Below, piece by piece: positions 5,478-12,020 of a stretch of DNA of 12,020 nucleotides; positions within the stretch are counted from its first letter, which is position 1, and each line of letters opens with the position of its first letter. The position numbers were made by a program, and so were the translations under genes. The stretch is taken from the NCBI GenBank assembly GCA_017399515.1, contig JAFQBZ010000170.1, forward strand, positions 1 through 12,020. The letters are read 5' to 3'. The notes under the pieces are model-generated. The model did not search any database and had not been told where the DNA came from. It saw only the letters and a list, made by a program, of their open reading frames with translations. The stretch comes from Clostridia bacterium (GTDB taxonomy: Bacteria; Bacillota; Clostridia; Christensenellales; UBA1242).

Positions 5478-7760
5478 CTATTCCACCGTATTATAATATT
5501 TTGAAGATGATAATTCCATTTTCTTTGCTTTTAAAATTGTCATTTGATTCAATGATTTATCAAACTCAATAAAATTAAGTTCCATAAACACAATCAAGCA
5601 AAACAAAATTTGTGAAGCAGAAATTTCTGCACTTTTAAGTGAGAGTTTTTGTGCAAAATCAATCTCATCGTTTGCTTTAAGCCCAGCAAAGTTTGAAATT
5701 AAATTATAACATTTTGCAAAAACTGCCCTGTCTTTAGAAATTTCAATGCTGTTTTTTGAAATGTTTTTAGGTTCATAAACATTTGCAATTTGCGAAAAAT
5801 ATAAATGTTCTTCATTGAAATTTTTATGCAAGAAGATTATGTTTTTATAACCAATAACATCATCAATTTCATATATTTGTTTAGGATTTGCAACCACAAC
5901 ATTTTGACCGTTTTTATATGGAACTGCGTTTAAATATTTTTGCAAACCGATTTTATTTATAATCTCTAAATCACTTTCAGTTGAAGCCACAACCATTGTG
6001 CCATAACTGTTTTCAGCAAACTTTTCTTGAATGATTTTTTCAAGGTTTTCTTCTTCGTGATACTGCTCTTTATTATTAAAATCCATAACTGAATAATAAA
6101 GGTTATACAAAGAACTTAAATAATCAATTTCTTCAAATCCTTTAAAATCAGCACTTATTATTTCAACTGAACGCTCAAGAATCGATAATTTTGACTTACC
6201 CTTAAATGTATTTTCAGTCATGTCAATAATGAATAATTTTTCACTGTTTGTTTTTGCAAGTTCAGCATATTTATAAAAACTGAAACTAACTAAAGGAATA
6301 TTATTTTTTGTGAAACACCTATAATGTTTAAACACTTTTTCGCTCATTGGTTCAACAATAACTGATTTTTGTTTTAATGCAAGAATCGGCTTGTCATTTT
6401 CACAACCAAATGGTTCAAGAAGTAATAATTGTTTAAAAAATTCCTCGTTTAAGTCATTTTCTGTTATTTCAATGTCATATTTAGAATTTTCAATAAGAAA
6501 ATCATTTTCATTTGAAACCTCTAAAATTTTCTCATTTAAAATTCGTTTAAACTCATCAAATGATTCTTCTTCAATTTCAACACCCACAGCCATTTTATGA
6601 CCACCAAAGTTCACCAAAATGTCAGACATTGATGAAATGATTTTATGCAAATCAATTGATTCAATGCTTCTTCCACTTCCTTTAAGTGTTCCATCTTCAG
6701 TTTTTGTAAAGATGATTGATGGCTTGTTAAATTCATGACAAACTCTTGAAGCCAAAATTCCAACAATGCCTTCATGAAAGTCACCTTTTACCAAAACTGA
6801 TGGCTCTGTTCTATCAAGTTTTTCAAAGCACTTGTTTATGATTTTGTTTCCCTTGTCAATAGATACAAGCCTAAGTGTGTTATCACTTTCAATTTCAGCA
6901 TATTTTTCTTCTAAAAGTTTATCATTTGTTTCAATCAAAAATTCAAAAACTTTAATCGCACTGTCCATTCTTCCGCAAGCATTAAGTCTTGGAACAATTT
7001 TAAAACTGATGTCTGTCGAATTTATGTTTTCAAACTCTAACTTTTTAAGCATAAACGAAATCGATTTTAAACAGTCACCTTTGTTTATTTTATCAATACC
7101 AAGTTTTGCAATTGCCCTGTTTTCATCAACAAGCGGAACAATGTCACCAACTGTTGCAATCGCAGCAATATCTAAATAGCGATTAGCCTCTTCTCTGCCA
7201 GCCATTGCCTCAACAAGTTTCATTGCAACACCTGCACCGCATAGTGCATCAAAACCATAATCACTCTCAAGTTTTGGGTCAACAACAACACAATCAGGAA
7301 TTTCAGCAAGTGGAATATGGTGGTCAGTAATAACAATATCAATGCCTTCTTGTTTTAAAATTTCAACTTCTTCAACCGCTGTTATTCCAAGGTCAACAGT
7401 CACAATAAGGTCAGGCATATAATATGATTGAATTTCTTCAATTGCTTCAACACTTATTCCGTAACCGTTTTCAAATCTGTTTGGAATAAACACATCAACA
7501 TTCGCACCAATACTTTTAAAATATAAATATAAAATTGTAGTCGAACAAATTCCATCGGAATCATAGTCGCCATAAACTAAAATCTTCTTTTTTTCTGCTA
7601 TTGCAGTTTTGATTTTTTCAACTGCCTTATCAATATTTTTCAGTTTATTTGCGTCACGAAGGTCTGATTCTGATGGATTTAAAAATTTTTCTAAATCGAA
7701 ATTTTCATTGCTGTGCTTTCTTTTTACATATTCAATTATTCTCTTATCTTCTAATTTCAT
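5478..7760 (-). CDS. recJ: Single-stranded-DNA-specific exonuclease RecJ
   Basis: RecJ is a 5'-3' exonuclease on single-stranded DNA that acts in recombination and repair at stalled forks. The 760-residue protein has the DHH-superfamily motifs: GDYDSDG (64-70), D123, TDHH (145-148), GDIVPL (205-210), and PRLNACGRM (257-265), then the DHHA1 domain with EGIVGILASR (330-339), GSGRS (361-365) and GGHKMAVG (386-393), and the RecJ OB-type region with LEPFGCENDKP (448-458). The metal ligands look intact. Residues after about 540 form a long C-terminal extension as in Firmicutes RecJ proteins. An in-frame TAA lies 8 codons upstream of the ATG with no other start between, fixing the start. Its Shine-Dalgarno sequence is weak (GGA). 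It has its own promoter and shares a transcript with the RSH gene. Confidence 0.96.
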   Translation of the reverse strand: MKLEDKRIIEYVKRKHSNENFDLEKFLNPSESDLRDANKLKNIDKAVEKIKTAIAEKKKILVYGDYDSDGICSTTILYLYFKSIGANVDVFIPNRFENGYGISVEAIEEIQSYYMPDLIVTVDLGITAVEEVEILKQEGIDIVITDHHIPLAEIPDCVVVDPKLESDYGFDALCGAGVAMKLVEAMAGREEANRYLDIAAIATVGDIVPLVDENRAIAKLGIDKINKGDCLKSISFMLKKLEFENINSTDISFKIVPRLNACGRMDSAIKVFEFLIETNDKLLEEKYAEIESDNTLRLVSIDKGNKIINKCFEKLDRTEPSVLVKGDFHEGIVGILASRVCHEFNKPSIIFTKTEDGTLKGSGRSIESIDLHKIISSMSDILVNFGGHKMAVGVEIEEESFDEFKRILNEKILEVSNENDFLIENSKYDIEITENDLNEEFFKQLLLLEPFGCENDKPILALKQKSVIVEPMSEKVFKHYRCFTKNNIPLVSFSFYKYAELAKTNSEKLFIIDMTENTFKGKSKLSILERSVEIISADFKGFEEIDYLSSLYNLYYSVMDFNNKEQYHEEENLEKIIQEKFAENSYGTMVVASTESDLEIINKIGLQKYLNAVPYKNGQNVVVANPKQIYEIDDVIGYKNIIFLHKNFNEEHLYFSQIANVYEPKNISKNSIEISKDRAVFAKCYNLISNFAGLKANDEIDFAQKLSLKSAEISASQILFCLIVFMELNFIEFDKSLNQMTILKAKKMELSSSKYYNTVE

Positions 7761-7788
7761 AAATAATCGTCCATTTTAATTTAAGAAA

Positions 7789-7817
7789 AGTTTAACACAA
7801 GAATTTTTAAAAATCAA
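7789..7817 (-). promoter_or_regulatory. Promoter for recJ-RSH
   Basis: TTGATT (7817-7812), a 17-base spacer and TAAACT (7794-7789) lie on the minus strand, with TG one base before the -10 box. Transcription would start near 7782, about 22 bases before the recJ ATG. The same two hexamers and spacing occur before yajC. Confidence 0.6.
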
Positions 7818-7847
7818 TTATTCTTTTAAGCAGAAAATAACAAACAT

Positions 7848-7874
7848 AAAAAAATGAGTGAAAATTTCACTCAT
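7848..7874 (-). terminator. Intrinsic terminator of secDF
   Basis: ATGAGTGAA and TTCACTCAT form a perfect 9-bp stem around a 3-base loop (7874-7854 on the minus strand), followed by six T residues. It begins 14 bases after the secF stop codon. The stem is also flanked by T residues in the other direction, so it could work both ways, though no plus-strand gene is present. Confidence 0.9.
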
Positions 7875-7888
7875 TTTAATAATTTTAA

Positions 7889-9064
7889 CTATTTTTTCTT
7901 TTTAGTATTTTTTCTTGTTGCATATTTATTTGTTGATGTTGAAGTTTTTCTTACAGTTTTCTTTTCTTCTGTTTTTTCTTCAACTTTCTTTTCTTCAACC
8001 TTAACTTCTTTTTGAACCTCAGGTTTTTCTTCAGTCACATTTTCTTCAACAGTTTCTTCTGTTTTAGATTTTTTGCTATCTTTAATTTTCTTCTTGATAA
8101 CTTTGTTAACTGTGTCATTTCTGCTGAGAACTGCATTTCTTCTAGTTTCACGAATATCTAAAAGTGCAACATAAGATGCAGGTCCAATAAGAAGTGCTGT
8201 ATAACCTGTTACAACCAAAGCAAGTAAGATTGCGAGCGCCATAAATTTAACTGCTCCAAGTGGAACAAAAAGCATAAACACTGCAGCAACAATGCTTGCG
8301 ATTGCAATGATTGCAAAAGGTTTAACACCTTGCTTTTCAGAAGCAATCATTCTTTCAGCAACGGTAAGTTTATCTGAAATGTGAAGTCTTGATTCTTTTC
8401 TATAGTTTTCATAAATATGAATAAGAATAATGCTCATAACAAGTGTAAAGATAAACACCATTGTAAGAGCGAACAATGTAAGTTCAAGTCTTGTAACAAT
8501 TGTAAGTGATAAATATAAGATGATATTGTGAAGGAATGCAATGATAAATGACAAACCAGCAAGCACATCATAACGAATCCAAGCAAACACAAAGAGTGCG
8601 ATTGCAACAATTCCAATTGCAAGACCAAGTGATAAAACATTTTTGCCTGTTGTTTGAGCAAGAATATTTTCTGGAGCAGAAACATAAGATTCATCAATGC
8701 TTAATGCTTCTGCAATGTTTTCAATAAGTGCAGATTTTTGTTCATCTGTTAAATCTTTTTGAGAAATTTTAACAATAACAACTTGCTTTGTGAAATTACC
8801 TTCATCATCAATAGCAACATATTTATCTTCAACTGCTGAAGAATCAAATGTGTAACCATTTTCTTTTAATGCTTCTTTAATGTTTGAAACATATTCTTTT
8901 GTTGAAACACCATTTGGAACATTAACTTCAAATTGACTTCCACCACCAAGAGATGTTCCCATATTCATTCCAGCAAAACCAAGAACGAAAAGTGAAGCAA
9001 TAATGATAGCAAAAGAAATAATCATACTAACTAAAAGTGGATATTTTTTATTTGTTTGTTTCAT
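7889..9064 (-). CDS. secF: Divergent protein translocase subunit SecF with a charged C-terminal tail
   Basis: SecF pairs with SecD to pull preproteins across the membrane after SecYEG, normally driven by protons. The 391-residue protein has helix 1 (9-30), the SecF-type SLGGGSQFEV strand (38-47), an external domain to about 138, five more helices (about 143-162, 166-190, 193-217, 248-268, 275-300) and a cytoplasmic tail. The conserved NDTVVVFDR region of helix 4 is replaced by LVMSIILIH, so the proton-relay Asp is V209, and the Asp of LLHD is N180. Residues 320-391 form an acidic then Lys-rich tail, making it about 90 residues longer than usual. AGGAGG ends 9 bases before the chosen ATG; an in-frame ATG at 9100 would overlap secD and lacks such a site. 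The ATG lies 1 base after the secD stop. Confidence 0.88.
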   Translation of the reverse strand: MKQTNKKYPLLVSMIISFAIIIASLFVLGFAGMNMGTSLGGGSQFEVNVPNGVSTKEYVSNIKEALKENGYTFDSSAVEDKYVAIDDEGNFTKQVVIVKISQKDLTDEQKSALIENIAEALSIDESYVSAPENILAQTTGKNVLSLGLAIGIVAIALFVFAWIRYDVLAGLSFIIAFLHNIILYLSLTIVTRLELTLFALTMVFIFTLVMSIILIHIYENYRKESRLHISDKLTVAERMIASEKQGVKPFAIIAIASIVAAVFMLFVPLGAVKFMALAILLALVVTGYTALLIGPASYVALLDIRETRRNAVLSRNDTVNKVIKKKIKDSKKSKTEETVEENVTEEKPEVQKEVKVEEKKVEEKTEEKKTVRKTSTSTNKYATRKNTKKKK

Positions 9065-9065
9065 A

Positions 9066-10433
9066 TTATTCAGCCTCCTTTGAACTAGCACTTTCATCAA
9101 TTTTGCTTGAAAAATCTAATCTCTTTTTGAGTCTAAACAATTTGAAACCGAAGTTTCCAAAAGAAATAGAAATTTTAACTAAAAGTGGAATCAACGCCAA
9201 GTTTGTGAATAAACTCAAGAAAGAGCAAATTGCAAACACAATTGCCGCACTTGAAATTTCACCAAATGAAAGAACCACCAAAAGAATTGAAGCAACAAGC
9301 ATTGTGATGTTTGAAATCAAAGTGCTTGGAAGTGATTTTTTGAATGCTGTTTGAAGTGAAGCATTAAATGACTTTCCTTCGTTATATTCTTTCTTAACTG
9401 AGTTTGCATAAAGGAATGCATAAGTGTAAATTAATGACATTGCCATAATTAACACAACAAATGAAGACAAACCAAGTTCAACTGATGGAATGATGTTCAT
9501 TATCATTGTGAATAAGAATGCGTTAAACAACAATGTGATAAGCATCAAAACTGAATATAAACCAAATCTAACAGCAAAGAATGCAATCAAAAGAACTGCA
9601 ACTGTTGCTGCTGCAACTAAAATCAAAACAAGTGCTGTGCTTGAAGCGTAACCAGCAGCGTTGAGTGTGCTGCCTGATTCACCTGCTGTTAAACTTGCAG
9701 ACATTGTGTTAATTTTAACTGATGCAGTGTCAAGTTCAATCTTCATGCAACCAAGAACGATGTTGTTCTTAAGTTCCATAAGGTTTGCATAGTCATCATC
9801 TGAAAGTGTGAATTCTTTGTATGATTGAATTGATTGAATTGAAAGTTGTTGAGCATAATCACCAAGTGCAATATAAACTGAACCAGATGAGTTTTTGCAA
9901 AGATTTTCAAATTGTTTTTCACCTTCATCATTGAAAACAATTGAAATATATTTTGTGTCGTTGTTTGTGAACACTTTTACTTCGTCAACACATTCAGCAC
10001 CCATAACAGAAATTGTATCCTCTTCAACTTCATAAGTTGTTCTGATTGAGAACGCACCTGCTGCGATTGTTGAAATTTTGTTGTAAACTTCAACAAATGT
10101 TCTGCTTGATCTTGAGTAACCTGCTTCAACTCTAATTTTCTTGTTTCCAACAGCGTAAACATTTACATTTTTGTAGCCATCTTCTTCAAAAACTGTTTTA
10201 ATGTTTTCCATTGAACTAACGATATCTTTTGTTGACGCATTTTCTGTTTTAATATTAAATTCACCGTATAAACCACCTGTTAAATCAGATGACATGCTGA
10301 GTGTTCCAGAAAATGATTCCCATTTCTTTCTGCCAAATTTCATAGGAACAAATGAGAATAAAACACCAGCAATCAAAATAACACTTAAAATTACTGATAA
10401 AACAATAGCGGTACTTTTCTTAAATTTTTTCAT
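9066..10433 (-). CDS. secD: Divergent protein translocase subunit SecD
   Basis: SecD works with SecF and YajC in late steps of Sec export. The 455-residue protein has helix 1 (8-30), the SecD signature strand in the form SSDLTGGLYGEF (48-59; usually LDLQGG), an external domain to about 262, then five helices (about 266-286, 292-313, 320-343, 370-390, 395-418). Residues 331-380 align without gaps to the conserved AVDANVLIFERIREE...GKS region, but the membrane Asp (D340 in Thermus SecDF, from memory) is S333 and the Asp of ILDANLTT is a Ser within LISNIT (372-377). GKS is kept at 353-355. A site containing AAGGA lies 9 bases before the ATG. A strong promoter precedes the gene and secF follows after 1 base. 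Identity rests on the fold, the DLxGG signature and the yajC neighbourhood. Confidence 0.87.
   Translation of the reverse strand: MKKFKKSTAIVLSVILSVILIAGVLFSFVPMKFGRKKWESFSGTLSMSSDLTGGLYGEFNIKTENASTKDIVSSMENIKTVFEEDGYKNVNVYAVGNKKIRVEAGYSRSSRTFVEVYNKISTIAAGAFSIRTTYEVEEDTISVMGAECVDEVKVFTNNDTKYISIVFNDEGEKQFENLCKNSSGSVYIALGDYAQQLSIQSIQSYKEFTLSDDDYANLMELKNNIVLGCMKIELDTASVKINTMSASLTAGESGSTLNAAGYASSTALVLILVAAATVAVLLIAFFAVRFGLYSVLMLITLLFNAFLFTMIMNIIPSVELGLSSFVVLIMAMSLIYTYAFLYANSVKKEYNEGKSFNASLQTAFKKSLPSTLISNITMLVASILLVVLSFGEISSAAIVFAICSFLSLFTNLALIPLLVKISISFGNFGFKLFRLKKRLDFSSKIDESASSKEAE
9074..9079 (-). promoter_or_regulatory. Ribosome-binding site that fixes the secF start
   Basis: AGGAGG lies within the last codons of secD, 9 bases before the ATG at 9064. 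It supports the 391-residue SecF rather than the longer frame beginning at 9100, and suggests coupled translation of the two subunits. Confidence 0.85.
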
Positions 10434-10452
10434 TGCTAAATTTCCTTATTTT

Positions 10453-10466
10453 ATAATCGCGATTAT
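10453..10466. repeat. 14-base perfect palindrome ATAATCGCGATTAT over the secD start of transcription
   Basis: This perfect inverted repeat begins inside the -10 box of the secD promoter and is centred close to the expected transcription start. That is a classic operator position, and the CGCG core stands out in AT-rich DNA. No regulator gene lies in the window. Confidence 0.5.
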
Positions 10467-10494
10467 TATACCCCAAACAACCATAAAAGGTCAA
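10465..10494 (-). promoter_or_regulatory. Promoter for secD-secF
   Basis: TTGACC (10494-10489) and a perfect TATAAT (10470-10465) lie 18 bases apart on the minus strand. This is the best promoter match in the window and places the start of transcription near 10458, about 25 bases before the secD ATG. Confidence 0.82.
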
Positions 10495-10548
10495 TCTATT
10501 ATAAAAAATATTTAGCAAAAATGTGCATTTTATAACTGAATTTATAAT

Positions 10549-10575
10549 AAAAAACACCAGAGTTTACCTCTGATG
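10549..10575 (-). terminator. Intrinsic terminator after the TIGR04086-type gene
   Basis: CATCAGAG pairs with CTCTGGTG around GTAAA (8 bp, one T-G pair) on the minus strand, followed by six T residues. It begins 27 bases after the stop codon of the preceding gene and separates it from secD. Confidence 0.85.
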
Positions 10576-10602
10576 AAAATTTTTATTAAAATTTTATAAA
10601 TT

Positions 10603-11007
10603 TTATGTGTTTGACGCACGATTAACTTTGACAATTCCAACAATGCCACCAAGAAGTCCAGAGAAAATTAAATCTAAAACAAAACTTGTGCTAAACTCAA
10701 AACCACCCGACAAAACTGAAAAAATTAAAAATGCAAAAATGATGTAAATTTCACCAAAACTTGCACCTTTTATCAGCCCTTTTGCATCACCTTTAACAGC
10801 CACAAGAGCCCCAACTAAAATGCTTATGCCCTTGATTAAAAGCGTGATTGCAGGAATAAACGCATCTGAAATATTCACCCATTTTAAAATGAACGCAAAC
10901 AAAACCGTGAGCCCTAAACTGAGTGCAATTGCAATGATTATTCCCTTAACAAAATCTAAAATAACACCTTTTGAAAATGTCTTTTTAATTGTTTCAATAT
11001 TCAACAT
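10603..11007 (-). CDS. Four-helix membrane protein, TIGR04086 (YrzE-like) family
   Basis: The 134-residue protein has four predicted membrane helices (about 18-42, 47-71, 82-100 and 106-126) with short loops. The small-residue-rich second and fourth helices, the KGLIKGASFGEIYII segment (76-90) and the LDLIFSGLLGGIVGIVKVN ending (111-129) fit the TIGR04086 family, whose function I do not know. In Clostridia this family is often found next to yajC and secDF, and this gene lies exactly between them, so a link to export or the envelope is plausible but unproven. AGAGG sits 7 bases before the ATG. It is separated from yajC and from secD by terminators. A TATAAT at 11030-11025 could be its promoter, but the implied leader would be very short. 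Confidence 0.85.
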   Translation of the reverse strand: MLNIETIKKTFSKGVILDFVKGIIIAIALSLGLTVLFAFILKWVNISDAFIPAITLLIKGISILVGALVAVKGDAKGLIKGASFGEIYIIFAFLIFSVLSGGFEFSTSFVLDLIFSGLLGGIVGIVKVNRASNT

Positions 11008-11024
11008 AAATATACCTCTGTTAA

Positions 11025-11030
11025 ATTATA
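11025..11030 (-). promoter_or_regulatory. Weak candidate -10 box for the TIGR04086-type gene
   Basis: TATAAT lies after the yajC terminator but has no good -35 partner at 16-18 bases. The expected start near 11018 would fall on the AGAGG ribosome-binding site. Readthrough of the yajC terminator is an alternative source of transcript. Confidence 0.3.
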
Positions 11031-11066
11031 TTTAACATCAAGTTTGTTTATGCTAAATTTTACAAT

Positions 11067-11094
11067 AAAAAAGACGACTCAGTGTCGCCTTTTT
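11067..11094 (-). terminator. Intrinsic terminator of yajC
   Basis: GGCGAC pairs with GTCGTC around ACTGA (6 bp, one G-T) on the minus strand. Five flanking A residues can extend the stem into the six following T residues. It begins directly after the yajC stop codon at 11096. Confidence 0.9.
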
Positions 11095-11095
11095 C

Positions 11096-11587
11096 TTATT
11101 TCTTTGTTGTTTTTTTAGCAGTTGTTTTCTTTGCTGTTGTCTTTTTAGCAGCAGTCTTTTTTGGCTTTTCTTCTGCCTTTTCTTCTGCTTTAACATCTTC
11201 TTTAACTTCTGCAGTTGGAAGTGTTTCTTCAGCAGCGTTTTCAACAGTTTCAACTTCTTCAGTTTCTTCAACCTTTGTTGATTTTAAAACACAATAAATC
11301 ATAGCCATATCAAATTCCATATATGATTTTTCTGTTTTAGAACCGGTTTCTAAGATAACTGTTTTGATGTCACCTTTATCAGTGATTTTTGTGATTCTAC
11401 CAATAATTCCACCAGCAGTTTTAACAAGGTCACCAACCTTCATTGCTTCAAGCATTTTTGCAAATTCTTGACTTTTTTTCTTTTGAGTGAAATAAGGCAT
11501 AATTAAAAGTGCAAGCATTGCAACAATTAAAACAACATAAATAACAATTGAGCCTGCATTACCATTTTCTGCACAAATAAAATTCAT
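11096..11587 (-). CDS. yajC: Preprotein translocase accessory subunit YajC with a long charged tail
   Basis: YajC is a small membrane protein that associates with SecDF. The 163-residue protein has one helix (about 12-32) followed by the basic TQKKKSQ segment, then the conserved cytoplasmic fold: MLEAMKVGDLVKTAGGIIG (45-63) and a strand-rich region to about 105. Most YajC proteins end near there; this one continues with a Glu-rich stretch (107-140) and a Lys-rich AAKKTTAKKTT repeat (146-163). AAGGAG at 11601-11596 lies 8 bases before the chosen ATG; the in-frame ATG at 11593 is only 2 bases from it, and the one at 11644 lies upstream of the promoter -10 box, inside the -35 box. The gene has its own promoter and terminator and follows tgt, as in many bacteria. 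Confidence 0.93.
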   Translation of the reverse strand: MNFICAENGNAGSIVIYVVLIVAMLALLIMPYFTQKKKSQEFAKMLEAMKVGDLVKTAGGIIGRITKITDKGDIKTVILETGSKTEKSYMEFDMAMIYCVLKSTKVEETEEVETVENAAEETLPTAEVKEDVKAEEKAEEKPKKTAAKKTTAKKTTAKKTTKK

Positions 11588-11595
11588 TTTCATAT

Positions 11596-11601
11596 CTCCT
11601 T
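11596..11601 (-). promoter_or_regulatory. Ribosome-binding site that fixes the yajC start
   Basis: AAGGAG is spaced 8 bases from the ATG at 11587 and only 2 bases from the ATG at 11593, so the 163-residue product is preferred. Confidence 0.8.
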
Positions 11602-11615
11602 TATAAACTAACCAA

Positions 11616-11644
11616 AGTTTACCAAATATTTTCATATAAATCAA
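11616..11644 (-). promoter_or_regulatory. Promoter for yajC
   Basis: TTGATT (11644-11639), a 17-base spacer and TAAACT (11621-11616), with TG one base before the -10 box, lie on the minus strand. Transcription would start near 11609, about 22 bases before the ATG. The hexamers, spacing and TG match the recJ promoter. Confidence 0.65.
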
Positions 11645-11694
11645 CAGATTTTTTTATTTTGATTTTTTTAACAATGTTAAATTTGTCAAAAATT

Positions 11695-12020
11695 TTAATA
11701 ATTTGTCTTTTTTAAGTATTCTTCTCTAAACTCTAAAAGCCTATCTTCACGAATTGCTTGTTTGATTTGCTCCATCAAATGAGTGAGATACCTGATATTG
11801 TGAATTGAAAGAAGTTGCGCCCCAAGAATTTCATCAACATTGAATAAGTGACGAAGATACGCTTTTGTAAAGTTTTTACACGCATAACAATCACATTCAT
11901 CATCAAGTGTTGTAAAATCTTCTTTATACATTCCGTTTTTAACAACAACCTTGCCTTTGCTTGTCAAGGCGGTGCCATTTCTTGCGTTTCTTGTTGGAAG
12001 CACGCAGTCAAACATATCAA
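11695..12020 (-). CDS. tgt: tRNA-guanine transglycosylase, C-terminal part (5' end outside window)
   Basis: This enzyme swaps the wobble guanine of GUN-anticodon tRNAs for preQ1 in the queuosine pathway. About 107 C-terminal residues are visible, running in from the window edge. The visible part begins just before the catalytic DCVLPTRNARNG motif, whose Asp is the nucleophile (D280 in the Zymomonas enzyme, from memory). The zinc site follows: CDCYAC gives the three cysteines and IHNIRYL the histidine. YLRHLF and the EILGAQLLSIHN segment are also standard. The protein ends with a short basic tail (KKTNY). Nothing appears broken. It lies directly upstream of yajC, a common bacterial arrangement, but a promoter in the 107-base gap shows that yajC can be transcribed separately. 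Confidence 0.96.
   Translation of the reverse strand, partial: DMFDCVLPTRNARNGTALTSKGKVVVKNGMYKEDFTTLDDECDCYACKNFTKAYLRHLFNVDEILGAQLLSIHNIRYLTHLMEQIKQAIREDRLLEFREEYLKKTNY

Noticed and set aside
6832..7179. 115-codon plus-strand reading frame opposite recJ
   Set aside because: Ser/Leu-rich complement of recJ with no independent support.
9065..9100. Longer SecF start with ATG at 9100 (403 residues)
   Set aside because: It overlaps secD by 35 bases and lacks the strong AGGAGG that sits properly before the ATG at 9064; the added residues (MMKVLVQRRLNN) are not SecF-like.
9037..9354. 105-codon plus-strand reading frame opposite the secD end
   Set aside because: Antisense shadow with no ribosome-binding site or family resemblance.
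11021..11035. Inverted repeat TTAAATTATATTTAA before the TIGR04086-type gene
   Set aside because: All A/T, expected often in this sequence; not strong enough to call an operator.
11053..11271. Lys/Leu-rich 72-codon minus-strand frame
   Set aside because: Frame-shifted reading of the repetitive yajC tail; low complexity explains its openness.
11588..11644. Longer YajC start with ATG at 11644 (182 residues) or 11593
   Set aside because: The 11644 start lies in the -35 box of the promoter; 11593 is only 2 bases from the ribosome-binding site.
11667..11681. Hairpin TTTAACAATGTTAAA after tgt as a terminator
   Set aside because: On the minus strand it is followed by A residues, not T residues, and the stem is short and AT-only apart from one pair.

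Overview
The window looks like chromosomal DNA of a low-GC Gram-positive bacterium, most likely an uncultured member of the Clostridia. The evidence is an AT-rich base composition, AAGGAG/GGAGG ribosome-binding sites in front of most genes, and the gene order tgt - yajC - TIGR04086-type membrane protein - secD - secF - recJ - RSH, which is a familiar Clostridia neighbourhood. secD and secF are separate genes here. All ten genes lie on the minus strand, so transcription runs from 12020 towards 1. No mobile element, CRISPR array, tRNA or rRNA was seen. No gene-free stretch exceeds 170 bases.

In transcription order the window holds: the 3' part of tgt (queuosine tRNA modification); yajC with its own promoter and terminator; a four-helix membrane protein; secD-secF under a strong promoter; recJ followed 4 bases later by an RSH (RelA/SpoT) gene; rpsO (ribosomal protein S15) and pnp (polynucleotide phosphorylase) as an rpsO-pnp pair; a small two-helix zinc-ribbon membrane protein of unknown role; and the 5' end of a membrane-anchored protein that may be polysaccharide-deacetylase-like. 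Five intrinsic terminators and several sigma-A-type promoters divide this into short transcription units. yajC, secD and secF belong to the Sec export machinery. recJ acts in DNA repair. RSH, rpsO and pnp concern alarmone level, ribosome assembly and RNA turnover.

Most genes are ordinary housekeeping genes, but three things stand out. First, the RSH protein keeps every hydrolase residue I could check but has lost most catalytic residues of its (p)ppGpp synthetase domain, so it should be a hydrolase-only enzyme that still carries the TGS, zinc-finger and ACT sensing domains. Second, SecD and SecF both keep the fold but have replaced the membrane-embedded aspartates thought to carry the proton relay. 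Third, the rpsO leader can form an H-type pseudoknot with adjoining stems, one of which carries a G-U/G-C step, resembling known S15 autoregulatory sites without being one I recognise. In addition, YajC and SecF both end in long acidic-then-lysine-rich tails not usual for these families.
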